From the NCBI GenBank assembly GCA_008694505.1, contig VZDJ01000099.1:1045651-1109650 (forward strand): a DNA stretch of 64,000 bases. Direction: 5' to 3'. Below are positions 39,651 to 50,945 of the stretch, one piece after another. Within the stretch, counting starts at the first letter, position 1. Every line of letters begins with the position of its first letter. The notes beneath the pieces were generated by a model. It was not told where the DNA came from. It searched no databases and saw nothing but the letters and a program-made list of their open reading frames with translations. The stretch is from Cyanoderma ruficeps. Taxonomy: Eukaryota; Chordata; Aves; Passeriformes; Timaliidae. Position numbers and translations under genes: made by a program.

Positions 39651-40916
39651 TAGGATTATCTAATCAGCTCTGGTTTAAAATTCTCCATAATAATTCAGAT
39701 AAATCTTGTTCCAAGGTGATGAAATGTGTGGCCTCTCACCCTGTTTTTTCCTTGTCTACCTGTAGCTTACATCATGCTGACTATAAAGGATGTTTTAACC
39801 TCTTTGCTTTTTTGATGTTCTTTCTAAAATTGAAGATTTAAGTAATTTTCCTTATGAATCTGTATTTGCTCCTGAGTTAAGACCGTGTGGTAGAAGCTGC
39901 ACCCACATCCATCATCTGAGGTCCATGGAAGTCCTGAGCCATCAGCTTGCTATAAATCCTGGATAAGTCTGATCTATTGTGGATCAAGTTCCCATACCCA
40001 GTGCTATCTCCACAGGCACCCTGGAGTCAGTCAGGACTCGATCAGACCTAGATCCTCACTCCTGCAGTGTTTGTGGGTCAGCATTAGAATTTACCAGGAG
40101 ACTTCATGAGGATGCTAAAGCTGGTGTTCCTACTGGCTGCCCTATCCCCCTTCCTGGTGTAGGTGGTGTCAGTTTGGACAGCTGCACCACATTTACAGCT
40201 CATGGTTTGAATTTGAGGAAGGCCATTTCCTAACTTAAGCCCTGCACTTCTACATCAGTGCAAGGTGTGCCTAGAAAGGTATTTCTGCTCAGCACTAGGT
40301 TGATTTTCTTTGGACCTTTGCATTAAGCAGTAAAATCTCCTTTCTAGAATTTGCAAGAGCCGCTTATGAATTGTTCTGTGATTATACACAGGCCCCCATT
40401 GTTGAAGTCGTGGTCAATAGCTCTTGTTCAGCTGGTGGTAAATGGCAAAGTTTAAGTGTAGCAGGAGCTCAGTAACTGTTCCATCCTTGTAGAAAACTGT
40501 ATCCTGCCTAATAAGTAGTTTACATTTTCCTTGGAGCTACCTGGCAGAAAATACCCCCTTAGTCAAAGATTTTCCAGCCATGTGCTTTGCTCATATTTTG
40601 AGGAACAAGGAGAAAGGAAGGCAAAAAACAAAGGGGTCATTGGATACAGAGGAAGAACAGCCAGAAATCGTTTTAATTTGTTCCAGAGGTGGAGCTGGGT
40701 GCTCACAAGGACCCAGGAATTTTACCCCAACTCCCCTAGAAAGGCAGGGCTTGAGGAGACGGAAGCAGCCATTTAAAGTGCTCACATTTTTAGGGCGGAA
40801 GTGTGAAGAAAGAGCATTTTTCTGTGCTGCAAGTAATGTGTTGGTGTGTTCCTGAAACTAATGGAGCCTTGGCTGGCACTGTGGGCATTAATCTTCTCAT
40901 TTTATTTAATCCTCAG
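39651..40916 (+). other. Intergenic DNA between ACYP2 and the C2orf73-like exons
   Basis: No recognisable exon. If the C2orf73-like locus kept its 5' exons they should lie here, but no frame with a donor of the required phase 0 resembles the N-terminal part of that family as I remember it. Open frames at 39979-40233 and 40531-40855 have no recognisable content. Confidence 0.55.
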
Positions 40917-41049
40917 AGTCTGGTAAAGTATCCTGAGTCCAAAGCCATCCCATTTGTGGAAGTACAGTGTGAGCAGAACAGCAGAGCAATGTCTGCTCTG
41001 TTTGTCAAACCAAACATCGTTGGTTTTGAGGAGCCAAAGAATCCCAATG
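40917..41049 (+). pseudogene. C2orf73-like exon A (open, part of a decayed gene)
   Basis: A 133-nt exon with acceptor TTTAATCCTCAG and donor AATG/GTAAGA, phase 0 to phase 1, coding 44 residues. Its core I-P-F-V-E-V ... F-V-K-P-N-I-V-G-F-E-E-P-K-N-P-N resembles the P-F-I-E-V ... I-K-P-x-x-x-G-Y ... P-N-P block of mammalian C2orf73 as I recall it. C2orf73 lies immediately downstream of ACYP2 on the same strand in human, so synteny agrees. This exon alone is intact, but the later exons carry disabling changes. The function of the family is poorly known. Confidence 0.55.
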
Positions 41050-44000
41050 GTAAGATAGGAAAAAACACAAGAACACTTGGATAACTAGACATCAAAACTG
41101 AGTCGAGACATATTTTTTTTTCTACTCCATACTAATATCATTCAGTTATGACTCTATATACCCCTGAATTTTATTTTTTCAAAATGCAACGCGGCAAGAA
41201 TGTATGATGTGTAGACCAGCTTCATTCTTGCTGTAAGTGGAAATACTTTCCAGTAAATAGTTTCTATTTAAATAGAAGTAGTCTCTATCTATAGTTTCTA
41301 TTCTGTTCTCCTAATAGCTTCTATCTAAAAAGGGTTGAGACTTGGAAATAAATAGTGGGAACAGACTTCCACAAGTTATTTGTGAATTTTGGGCAATGAT
41401 GACTTTCTTGAGGGGAAAATGTTGTACCTGACTTGTGTTCCACTAGAATTTAAGAAAATTCACCTCATTAAGCCTAAAGGCTAGACATGTTAATTAAAAT
41501 CAGTTTAACTCCTAAATGACAAGCGTTTCAGAAATGTATAGGTTCATTTGCATTTGATTAAAGAACAAAAAAAATAAAACCTTGCCAAAGCCGTGAGCAG
41601 AAGAAGAGCTTTGTGCCTCATCAGGAATGATGTAACCTTGCAGAACAGGGATGTTCTGCTGGACCTGCTCTTCCTTGGTTTCTGTGTGAAGAAAAACGTG
41701 GTGGCATCTCCTGCCATACTTTCTCTTAGGTGACACCAATCTGTCACTTCTTGTTTTCTTGATGTCCTCCGGAGCTGCCTTGCTTGGCTTGCTTTCTTCT
41801 TAGAAAACTGGGCATGTTTGCTGCTGGAATCCTCTTACTAGACAGAGTGTACTGGATTAGTCACTCGAGCTTCCTGATTAATGCATGGCTCCGTGCTGCT
41901 GCAAGCACTCTGATGTGAAGGGAATACTGCAGTGAGGGATGAAGGCAAACACTACCCTGTGCTATCATTTTTTAGAGTCTGTTTATACAAAAGTAATCCT
42001 GTAGATTGGGATTGCTGTATTATTGTTCTTTTTTCAAGGCTCCTCACAGTCTGTTGTGTAGTGGGTAGAAGCATTAGGATTAAAGAGAGGTTATTTTTGC
42101 CTCAAAAAACACTACAGGGACTTAAAATAACTAAACTTGCCCCAATTCATTTGATATTAATACTGAGATAATTGAATAAAAAATCCTGACATGGAAGATC
42201 AAAGGAGGAACAACCTTACTTTTGGTTAAAAGGGCTTCAGGAGTGGGTTGGAAGGTTTTACCAATCAAAATTCCAGAATGGTTTGAGTAATTAGGAGACC
42301 ACTTGTCTTCACAATTAGATGATGTTACTGTAAAACTTAATATATGTAAGTGCAAATATAAATACTTAACAGTAGTTTCTGATGAATAACACTGTAAATC
42401 AGTTGTGAGATGAAGTTGTCTTTACCCCAGAAGTGAAGAATTACACTCTGAACAGCATTAATGGGGGAGTAGGAGAAGTTTTTGGCTCAAAATTCAGCAA
42501 GCATCTCTGTCTCTGATGAAAGGCACTGTGGGCTCTCCCATAGCTGTAATAATTCCTTGGTGTTAGGAATTAACGCCTGTGATTTCTGCAGTTTGGAAAT
42601 AGAAAAGTCTTGTAATATTTCTTCCTGCATTTGTGTTGTTCTGAAAGTGGGCAATAAGCTCTAAGCCATGTTTTTGTTTCATAGGCAATTGATCAGCACC
42701 AAGAAGCAAATTTTGTCCATCATAACCATGGTGCGTGTTCCAGAAAAAGGGGGGCAATGCCCGTGTGGATTTTTGGGAGCAATTTTTTTCTGGGTCTGAC
42801 AGGGTGAATTAGAGGAATACCCAGAGTCCCAGGGTTTCTCCACTAGCTGGAAGGTGACCTGGCATTCTCTTGGATTTGGCAGGGAGGTAACAAAACAAAC
42901 AATGGAGAGACACAAGTTCTGTGCTGCAGGCACCAACTTATGTTCCATTGGAATGCTGCCACAGACTTTAGTGGGAACAGTAATTGGTCATGCAACCAAG
43001 GAAATGCATTATTAATGGAACAGTGTTTGAGTAGGGGGAGATAAGATAAAGACTTAGCCACTTACTTGGTGCTGGGTTTGGTTTTTTTCCTAGTTCCAGA
43101 GGAATCACTGTGGTTTCAGGAATATTAGAAAAGCCAGAACTTTCTTGCATGGAGTTCAGCACTTGAAACCGTGCCAGGTACCTACTATCCCAAGGAAGCC
43201 AGTAATTCCCAATTTGTAGTTAGAGAGTTGTTCTGCAAAGGGTGGGAGCAGAGAGTGGATACATGCAACTCTTCAAAGCCTTATATAATAATAAAATTTA
43301 AAATGAAATTCTACTGCAGGCATAGAGATGGTAAATAGAACAGGAAGGGAGCAGGGACAGGAGTTTGAGGAAGATCAGTGTGGAGAAATTTACCTGCAGT
43401 TGTTTTTTGGGAGTTGCAGTCAGTGGCACCAGTGGAAATGAGTTCTATGTGAGCAGCATAGAGAAAAGGGGTGGCTGGGGAAGAGGGTCTTGGCAGAAGA
43501 GGGTCTGAAATTTCAAAGTGCTCAGAAGCAAAAGCTCAGGAGATGATTGGAGCATGAGAAGAGAGGCCAGTCAGCTGGTAAGGGAATGCTTGGTTTAGGT
43601 GGCAGCACTTGGGTGATCTGGGCAGGTCAGAGCAGGGATTTGACTCACTGTGAGTCTTGTTCAGCTCTTGGTGATGCTTTGTATTTTCCCCCTGTTTAAA
43701 ACTAACCAGCCTCAAACTTTTCTTAAACATCCACTTCTGAACTCTCCAAGTGTTGTACTGCTGTGAGTAGTTCAGCTCACTTGGGAGAGAAATCTCAGTA
43801 CCAGGTAGGAAAACCTGTGCGAGGGGCTCTAACAGTAACATCTCTTCCCAGAAATAACTGCCAGCTGTCAGGAAACAGGCAGACAAAAAATTTGCAGACC
43901 AAGTTAAAACTCATTAATGACCCACAATATAACTCGGGGAGAAAAAAAACCCTGTGCAGTTATCTAAGTTTGCTGACACTTTGGAAACAAAATGATGACT

Positions 44001-44898
44001 AAATAGCAATGTGTGCTCCAAAGAACCAGTGGTATACCAAGATGAATAGGATTTAGGCACTATTTATCACAGTTAAGCCATAGTCTGAATACCATGATGC
44101 TGATTCCTTAAATTCATTATGCAGCCAGCATAATCTAGCAGGCAGCAATGTGCCTGTGAGAAGGAAGAAACTATTTCCATTGTTTTAAACTGAACTGTAG
44201 GCACAGAGTGATTGGTAAGATTGTGCTTTGTCTTATTTCTAAGATACCACACCAATGTTTGTAACATTTCTGTGAAGCAAAGTGTTAAACACACTGAATT
44301 CTTACATTTTGTTGTTTAAAGTAGTAATCATGGTGTATTTATCTGATGGATACTGGGGGTTGTCATTCCATACATGTAAGAAGTGTTGGTGATGCTTCCA
44401 GCATCCCTGTTTAAAGCTGGCAGTGTGTGGGTGCTTCCAACTTCTATTTATGTGACTGGGATTTGTCCTGTGGAATAAATAATAATTATTTTTTCTGGTG
44501 TTAATACCCCTGAAGTTCCCAAGAGCAGCCTCACAGCTCTGCACACAATTATTTGTAGAAATAACCGTGCGTGAAATAACAGCTTTGTTCTGACCCAGAA
44601 CTTTACTCTTTGGGTGGTAGGAAATGGGACACTCCTGAGCTGCCCTTCAATGGGAATTCTGTAATATTTTGGAAGAAGGAAGAGGAAGGGACAGAAATAG
44701 CCACAACTTCTGAAATTTTTGGCTTAGTCAAGGTATGTTTAAAAATCCCTCAACGTTCTGAATGAAATAAGTGAATTGTTCTGGAGGTGCTGAGATAACA
44801 GTTGCTGGTTGCTTTTTTTGAATTTTCAGATAGCATTCAGGAAGCGTAAGGAATTGAAGCACACAGGGAAGCCAAGAGATTTATTTTGTTTAATGTCC

Positions 44899-44921
44899 TT
44901 TTTTTTTTTTTTTTTAGGCCN
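44899..44921 (+). repeat. T17 homopolymer followed by an undetermined base
   Basis: Seventeen T residues (44899-44915), then AGGCC and a single N at 44921, the only ambiguous base in the window. This looks like a sequencing or assembly problem at a homopolymer rather than biology. Confidence 0.9.
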
Positions 44922-47900
44922 AGACAGGATTTATTTGCATTTTTTAAAACATGTCTGTGGGGGAATGGAGCCACTAAAAGCTGGAGTGGCTGTGATGAGG
45001 CTGTGATAATTAACATGGTTTGATGTGCTCAATGCCTTGAAGCAAATCACTACAGAATTCCTGGTGCTGGGTCCTGGGGGAAAGGCTGGGATACATTAAA
45101 TTGCTTTATAGGAAATCCCCTTGGGTTTTTCAAGTGGTGTAAAGAAGACAGTTTGCAGCCATCCAGCTAAAAATGCCACAGAATTATCAATTCTGAAGAA
45201 CCTTAGCAACAATGTGGTGGCTTTGCTGCCCTCACTACAAAGCAAAAGAGAAAAAATGGATTCTCCTCTGTGCTGCTCTGAGCCAGGAGGAATTAACTTC
45301 TAGAGAGGAGTAGGAGGCAGGTTTCACCTTAGATGCTTGTATTCTCTGAAATAAAAGATGAGATGGCAGCTCTACATTATTTAGTATCAAACAACTGATG
45401 CATCTAGTAAGAGAAGCAAGGGAAAATACCCTCTGAATTTTAAATAACTAACTGAGGCAGCAAACCAAATAACCACAAATCAAAGGCTTGCAGCCATGAG
45501 AAAAATACTTGAGAGGACAATCTATTCACAGTGACCCAAAGCAACCACTAAACTAATGCACTTGAAACAAGGATTCAGGAAAGAAAATAAATCTGCTACC
45601 TAGAAAATTAGGGGGAAATGGGGATCTTTACCTTTTTGGTACTGTATTTTTTTGGCTGGATTAGTAACCTGTAATACCTGCTGCTTAGTAGGTGAGGACT
45701 ATTTGGTTGTGCTTCTGTATATGACAATTGTTACAGAAAATATTCTTTTTGGTGAGATAAATCCTACTAATTCCGTGCTTTACCCTTCCCCACTAATTTA
45801 TTTTTCCTCAAACATCTTTTCTCATGTTTTGCACAGCTGAGCTGTGATCCATCTGTCTGTGACAGAGATGTTTATTCTTAGTCCAGGGTGGAATCTCAGA
45901 CTCCTGTTTCCTGGTTACCGTTTTCCTTTACCCAAGACCTGCAGATTTGGATGTAGCATATTGACAACCTAAAATTTCAAGTGGAGCAGCCTAAAAATTG
46001 AAGCAGTTCAAAGAGCTCTCGATATCCTCTGAAAGCTGCAGCATGGAGTGTAGGGATCATCCACAGGCTTGTCCACATTGAGCTGCTTCCATTTTATTTT
46101 GCAGTCCTTTGCTTCATATTACAGTTGTCATATCCCACTGGCCAATTCCAAGCCACTCCCTTCTCTCCAGTCTTTTTTAGTCCCCTTGAGTCTGAGGTCA
46201 GCTGGAGTTTTATAGGCTAAGAACTCCCAGAAACCTCTGTCGCTATGCTCTGTCCCTTTGGGAGGGCCTTTCCATTTTGCCTTTCCCTTTTATTTCAGGA
46301 TTTTGCCACTGATCCATCTTCCTGCATAAAGCTAAGCCGGGAACAACCTTATATTCCCCCTGCTCATTGCTCCCCTCCACCTCTTCCATTTTAGCTGATA
46401 GTGATCACTAATGGCTCCTCTTTTTGCTGGACTCAGTCTCCCTCGGAAGTCCGGCCTCACCAGCCACACTCCACTGGATCTTTGGGGGTGATCCTTCCTG
46501 ACAGCGTAACCCCACTGGGGATTGCATTAGCCAGGCATGCAGAAAAGGCAAAGTGCCTGTCTAGTGTAATAAAATAAACACACGAGGGGAAAAATTGCCA
46601 GCCAGGGGTAGAGCTGGGGCTTCCAGTGTTCTTCAAAAACCCTCCCTCCATAGGTGTAGTAATACACCCTCTGATTCCCTCAAATCTTTAAGCTTTTCCA
46701 TAAAAAAAAATTTTTGTGGTTGTTTTACAGTAGATGTCAAGTGAGTTTTCTTTCATCTGTTCAAATTTCATCTGCTCTTCTTTCATTATGAAGAAAATGT
46801 TAATATTAAAAAAGTGAAGTCATGCATGTGCAGGCTTAGGGAGGTTCAATCACTGAGCCATCAGTTTAGCCCTGAGTCAAGTGAATTTAATCCAAGAAAA
46901 CAAAATTACATGAACCAATCTTATTTCTTCTTCATCCTGCTTTACAGTAAACAGTGTTATTAGGATCCTGAAACTTAGTTTATCCCTCCCTCACCACCTC
47001 TAGCTCCTTCCCTGGAGCCCCCCCCTAAATCCCTCTGTGACTGCATCCTACAATCCTTTCAGAGGCAATTGGCTTATGGCAAACAAGTGGAAGCCCAGTT
47101 TGACACCTCATTGCTCTCCTCGGGAACCCAGGGTGCCTAAATCCTTCTGCAAGGTACCAAACTTAGCAAATTCCTTTATTTTTAACTTTTGCTATAGGTA
47201 CAGTAGACAGTTTTCTCTGTGCCTTTCTCAATCTCTGCAGTGTATCCACTTACATTTACAGACATATTTCACTTGAGATTTTTTCATGAGGGAGACAAAT
47301 CTGTCATTGACAGAATTTAAATCCACCTATGACCGAGTTAAGTGGCTCCAGTGATACATTAAGGGTCATTTCCTTCAGGTGCTGCCTGTAAATGTGAACT
47401 CCAAACCCTCCTCCTTTTCAGGTAAGTTATTTCTTAGGACTAAATGCGGTTTCTGAACGAAGTAGGGACTAAAGCTGTCCAATACCAAGAGAAGGAGGCT
47501 CTAAAAGGGTAATTTAAACTAGATGTGGTGGGTGTCATGGTTCCTGCCACAGTGAAATATCTTTCCAGGCTCTGGAAGCTGGGTCTGGCTGCAGAAACAT
47601 CACCCTGGAGGTTATGTTCTTCCTTTGCAGCTCATTTCTGCTTGGAGCTGAAAGAGTAGCAAAGAGTTTCTTGGGGTAAACTGGAATTGTAGAAAAAATA
47701 CCCTGGATATGTTGTTCTTCCAAGGCTGTGAGCACCCAAAGGCTGCTTGAGATGTGTCTGATGATGGAGACACTGAGCAGGATGCAGGAAGGTAAAACTT
47801 TCCTGACTTCCTTATGGAGTAATATTGCAGCTGACAGGCTGGAAACAGGAAGCTCAAACAATCCAAGATGGATTATCCTAGGCTCCATCCCAAACTGCTG

Positions 47901-50719
47901 TAGGGGGAGGAAACAGCCTCTACCCAGGCCATTTATCTCCATCCATCCCTGTTCCTCCTCTCTGCCTGCAGGAGCAGCCCTTTTCAGGAGGTTTCCTCAC
48001 AGCCAAGGAGGAAGGCTCTGCCCAGGGCTCCATGTGGAGCTGAGCTCCAGCTCTGTGCAATTCCAGGTGTTTCAGGCCTGGGAATGAGCAGGGATGTCTC
48101 TAACCTATGTACAGGTACTTTTCTTGAAGTACCTTCTTCCTCTATCAAACTGCTTCTTTGGTGCAGTTTGGTCCCTTATTTTTATTCACTTTAGCCACTC
48201 ACATGCTGGATAAACAGAGTTTCAAAGAGCTTTCCAAATCCGAAATATGGGGATGTTATACAAGTTAATCTTATGAAGTGAGGTATTTCTTGGGAAAGCC
48301 TTCTAAAGTATTTTTTTTCATTAGTGAGTCCCTCATTACAGGATTAAAAACTAAGCTCCTTCCTCCCTCATTTCTTCCACAAATTAGGTTTTCACAAGAC
48401 CTTTTATGTTTTTCTAAGTACCCCAGGTCTTGCCTCTTCTGGCAGAAGTATAAATGTTAATAACATTAATTACTTCATGCTAATAAACTACTTTTGGGAT
48501 CCTCGGCTAGGAAAAATATAGGAATCCCTCTTTTTGCAGTTTTTTGCTGTGGTATTTTAAGTGTAGTGGGAAATATCCAGGGCCACATAATAGATGGATG
48601 TCATCGACTTTTATGCAGTCTAGATTTTGCAGAATAACCCTGTTTTGGCTTTCTGAAGTCAGGCCTACTTCTAATACTGGCATTTTAGAAGGGTTTTAGC
48701 TTTGTAGGGGAAACTTGCGCCTGTTAATTCCCCAAATCTGACAAGTGGTGTACACAGGCGAACCCTGGATCATCTGGAGATGCTCTTATGGGCTTTCTAT
48801 GTGGGGCCAAGGAAGGATCCTGGAAAGCATCAAGCATCCAGTAACTCTGTACAGGGAAAAGCTTTCCCTTTCCTGACCTCTCGAAGTTGTGGCTACCGTT
48901 ATAGAAGTGTTTGTTCTTCTGTGCAAATCCAGAATTTTAGGGGAAGTGCAGAACAATGAACAATTAACTGCCAGCGAAAAGAAATATGTATAAAAGATGG
49001 AATACATAATGTGCAGCAGCCTGAGAAATGCACAGAAATTAGCATTTGGGATCCAGGGGCTCACCCTCAGCAGTGACAAAACATGCACAGGAAAAGAAAA
49101 AAGGGTTGTGCCACAACTGGAAGTGTAAAATTTCTGGTGTAAAAATGTCTGAATTCCAGTGGAAAAAGGTCATTTGTCTTACAGTCCCTGTCTTAAAAAA
49201 TACTGGGCAGTGTCTAATGTTCTTAGGAGTCTCCTTTAATGAGATTTGACCCAGTGACAAGATTTCATTATGACTTCATTTAGAACCCTTGAACAAGTGG
49301 AAAGGAGAGTAACAGTTAACCTGAACTTTAAAGATTTTGTTAACGTACCTGATTTCCTAGACAGGAAACACATCTTTGTCGAGTCTAAGAAAATCTCTTA
49401 ATAAAAGGTGTTAATTTGAAAGTGGAACTGGAATGTAGAATAACTGGAAATTTTAAGAGAGACGTGATTCCTCCTCTTCTAGGAGGCAATGGAAGAAGTC
49501 TCCACCGTGAGAAAATTATCAGAAAACAGCCTTTGACCCTGATGGAGAGCATTTCTTTTTTAAACATTAACTGTAGATCACAGTATCAGTTCTGGTTTAT
49601 CACTGTGATAAAAGTTCAGTTCACCGTTGTCTTGAAATGACTGAACTGACTGGTGAATGTTTTGTAACTGAAAACCATTTCCTTTTGTAACTTAAGCACT
49701 TAATTGCTTCTAATTGGTTTCTGTTGCAGGGGAGATCCAAACGACAGAGCAGAGAGGAGAGAATGGGGGAGCCCACGGTAACTGCATTATGAAGGTGTCA
49801 GAGGTGTCATTGGGGCCAGGACAAAGGAAAAGGAGGAGGAGACTGCGGAGCATCTGGGAATGTGCACAGAGAGGCGATTGGGGGTTCTGGGAAAGATCGC
49901 TAAAGATTAGGGCTGGCAAGCAAAACAGGAAAACTGTATTTGATGAGGCATAGAGTCCTCAGCTAATCAGTGTCCTATGCAGCTGATAAGAGCAGTCAAA
50001 ACCATTGAAATCAGCAAGTCAGTAGCACTTGGGAGAGCTGGCACCATGTCCTGATCAGGGAAAGAAATCACAGAACTAAATCAGGAATTAAACACCAAAC
50101 AAAGTCTCAAAATGGGCTGCCTGGTCTGGGAATCCATTTTGTGTCTTCACCATCCCAGGGTAGATGTCAGTGAGTCATAATCTTTGTTTAGGAGAACCAA
50201 GGAGTGATTTTCATTGCAGCTTTCTGTACAATCTGACCTTCATTGACCCTCATATGAATCAGGAGTAAGCAGAAGAAAATCAATGTGAAGGAGAACAAAA
50301 TTTAATTTTTAGTATTTGCAGAAACTTAAGCCCAGATTATATGTTGTTCTGGTTTTAGAGCAATCAATAGTATCATCTAGGGTATGGTGACTTCTGAACC
50401 AGTACACAATGGTATAAACATATTTGAATATCATCGATGAGTAGAGTTGGTGTAAAAAATCCTTCCATGTATTCTTTTGTCTTTTAGCCTGAATAGTGAG
50501 GGAATGTTTAATATTGGCACAAGAATTACCAATAGAGACTTTATATCTCTCCCAAATAAATGCTGCTCATGTTCACCAGTGGCACAGTAATCCCAAATAC
50601 GTTGTGCAGGATTAATTATCTCCACTGTAAGGCTGCTAAATGAGCAGTTATGCTATTGGGTAGCAAAAGTCACCAAAACAAACTAGGTAGAAACAATCTG
50701 CACTTCCTCTTTCAGTACG

Positions 50720-50945
50720 AGAGGGAATGGCTTCAACTGACAGAGAGCAGGGTTAGATTAGGATATTAGGGAAAATTGTTCCCTGGGAGGGTGCTGAGGC
50801 CCTGGCACAGGTTGCCCAGAGGAGCTCCCTGGATCCCTGGAAGTGATCTGGGCCAGGCTGGATGGGGCTTGGAGCTGCCTTGGGATAGGGGGAGGTGTCC
50901 CTGCCCATGCAGGGGGTGTCACTGGATGGGTTTTAAGGTCCCATG
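50720..50945 (+). mobile_element. CR1 LINE 3' fragment, sense
   Basis: A diverged avian CR1 tail: gagagggaatggcttcaactgacag, gggagggtgctgaggccctggcacagg, ccctggaagtgatctgggccaggctgg, ggtgtccctgcccatgcagg and gttttaaggtccc in the canonical order. It belongs to the same subfamily type as the copy at 36.2-36.5 kb. 5'-truncated and inactive. Confidence 0.87.

Noticed and set aside
41596..41710. Minus-strand open segment (E-T-K-E-E-Q-V-Q-Q-N-I-P) after a CACAG acceptor
   Set aside because: The donor (GTTTTA) is weak, no family is recognised, and there is no partner exon.
49714..49953. Basic, Arg-rich 79-codon frame after a good acceptor
   Set aside because: As a gene it lacks support. Only the short splice-bounded part is kept, as a candidate exon in the findings.
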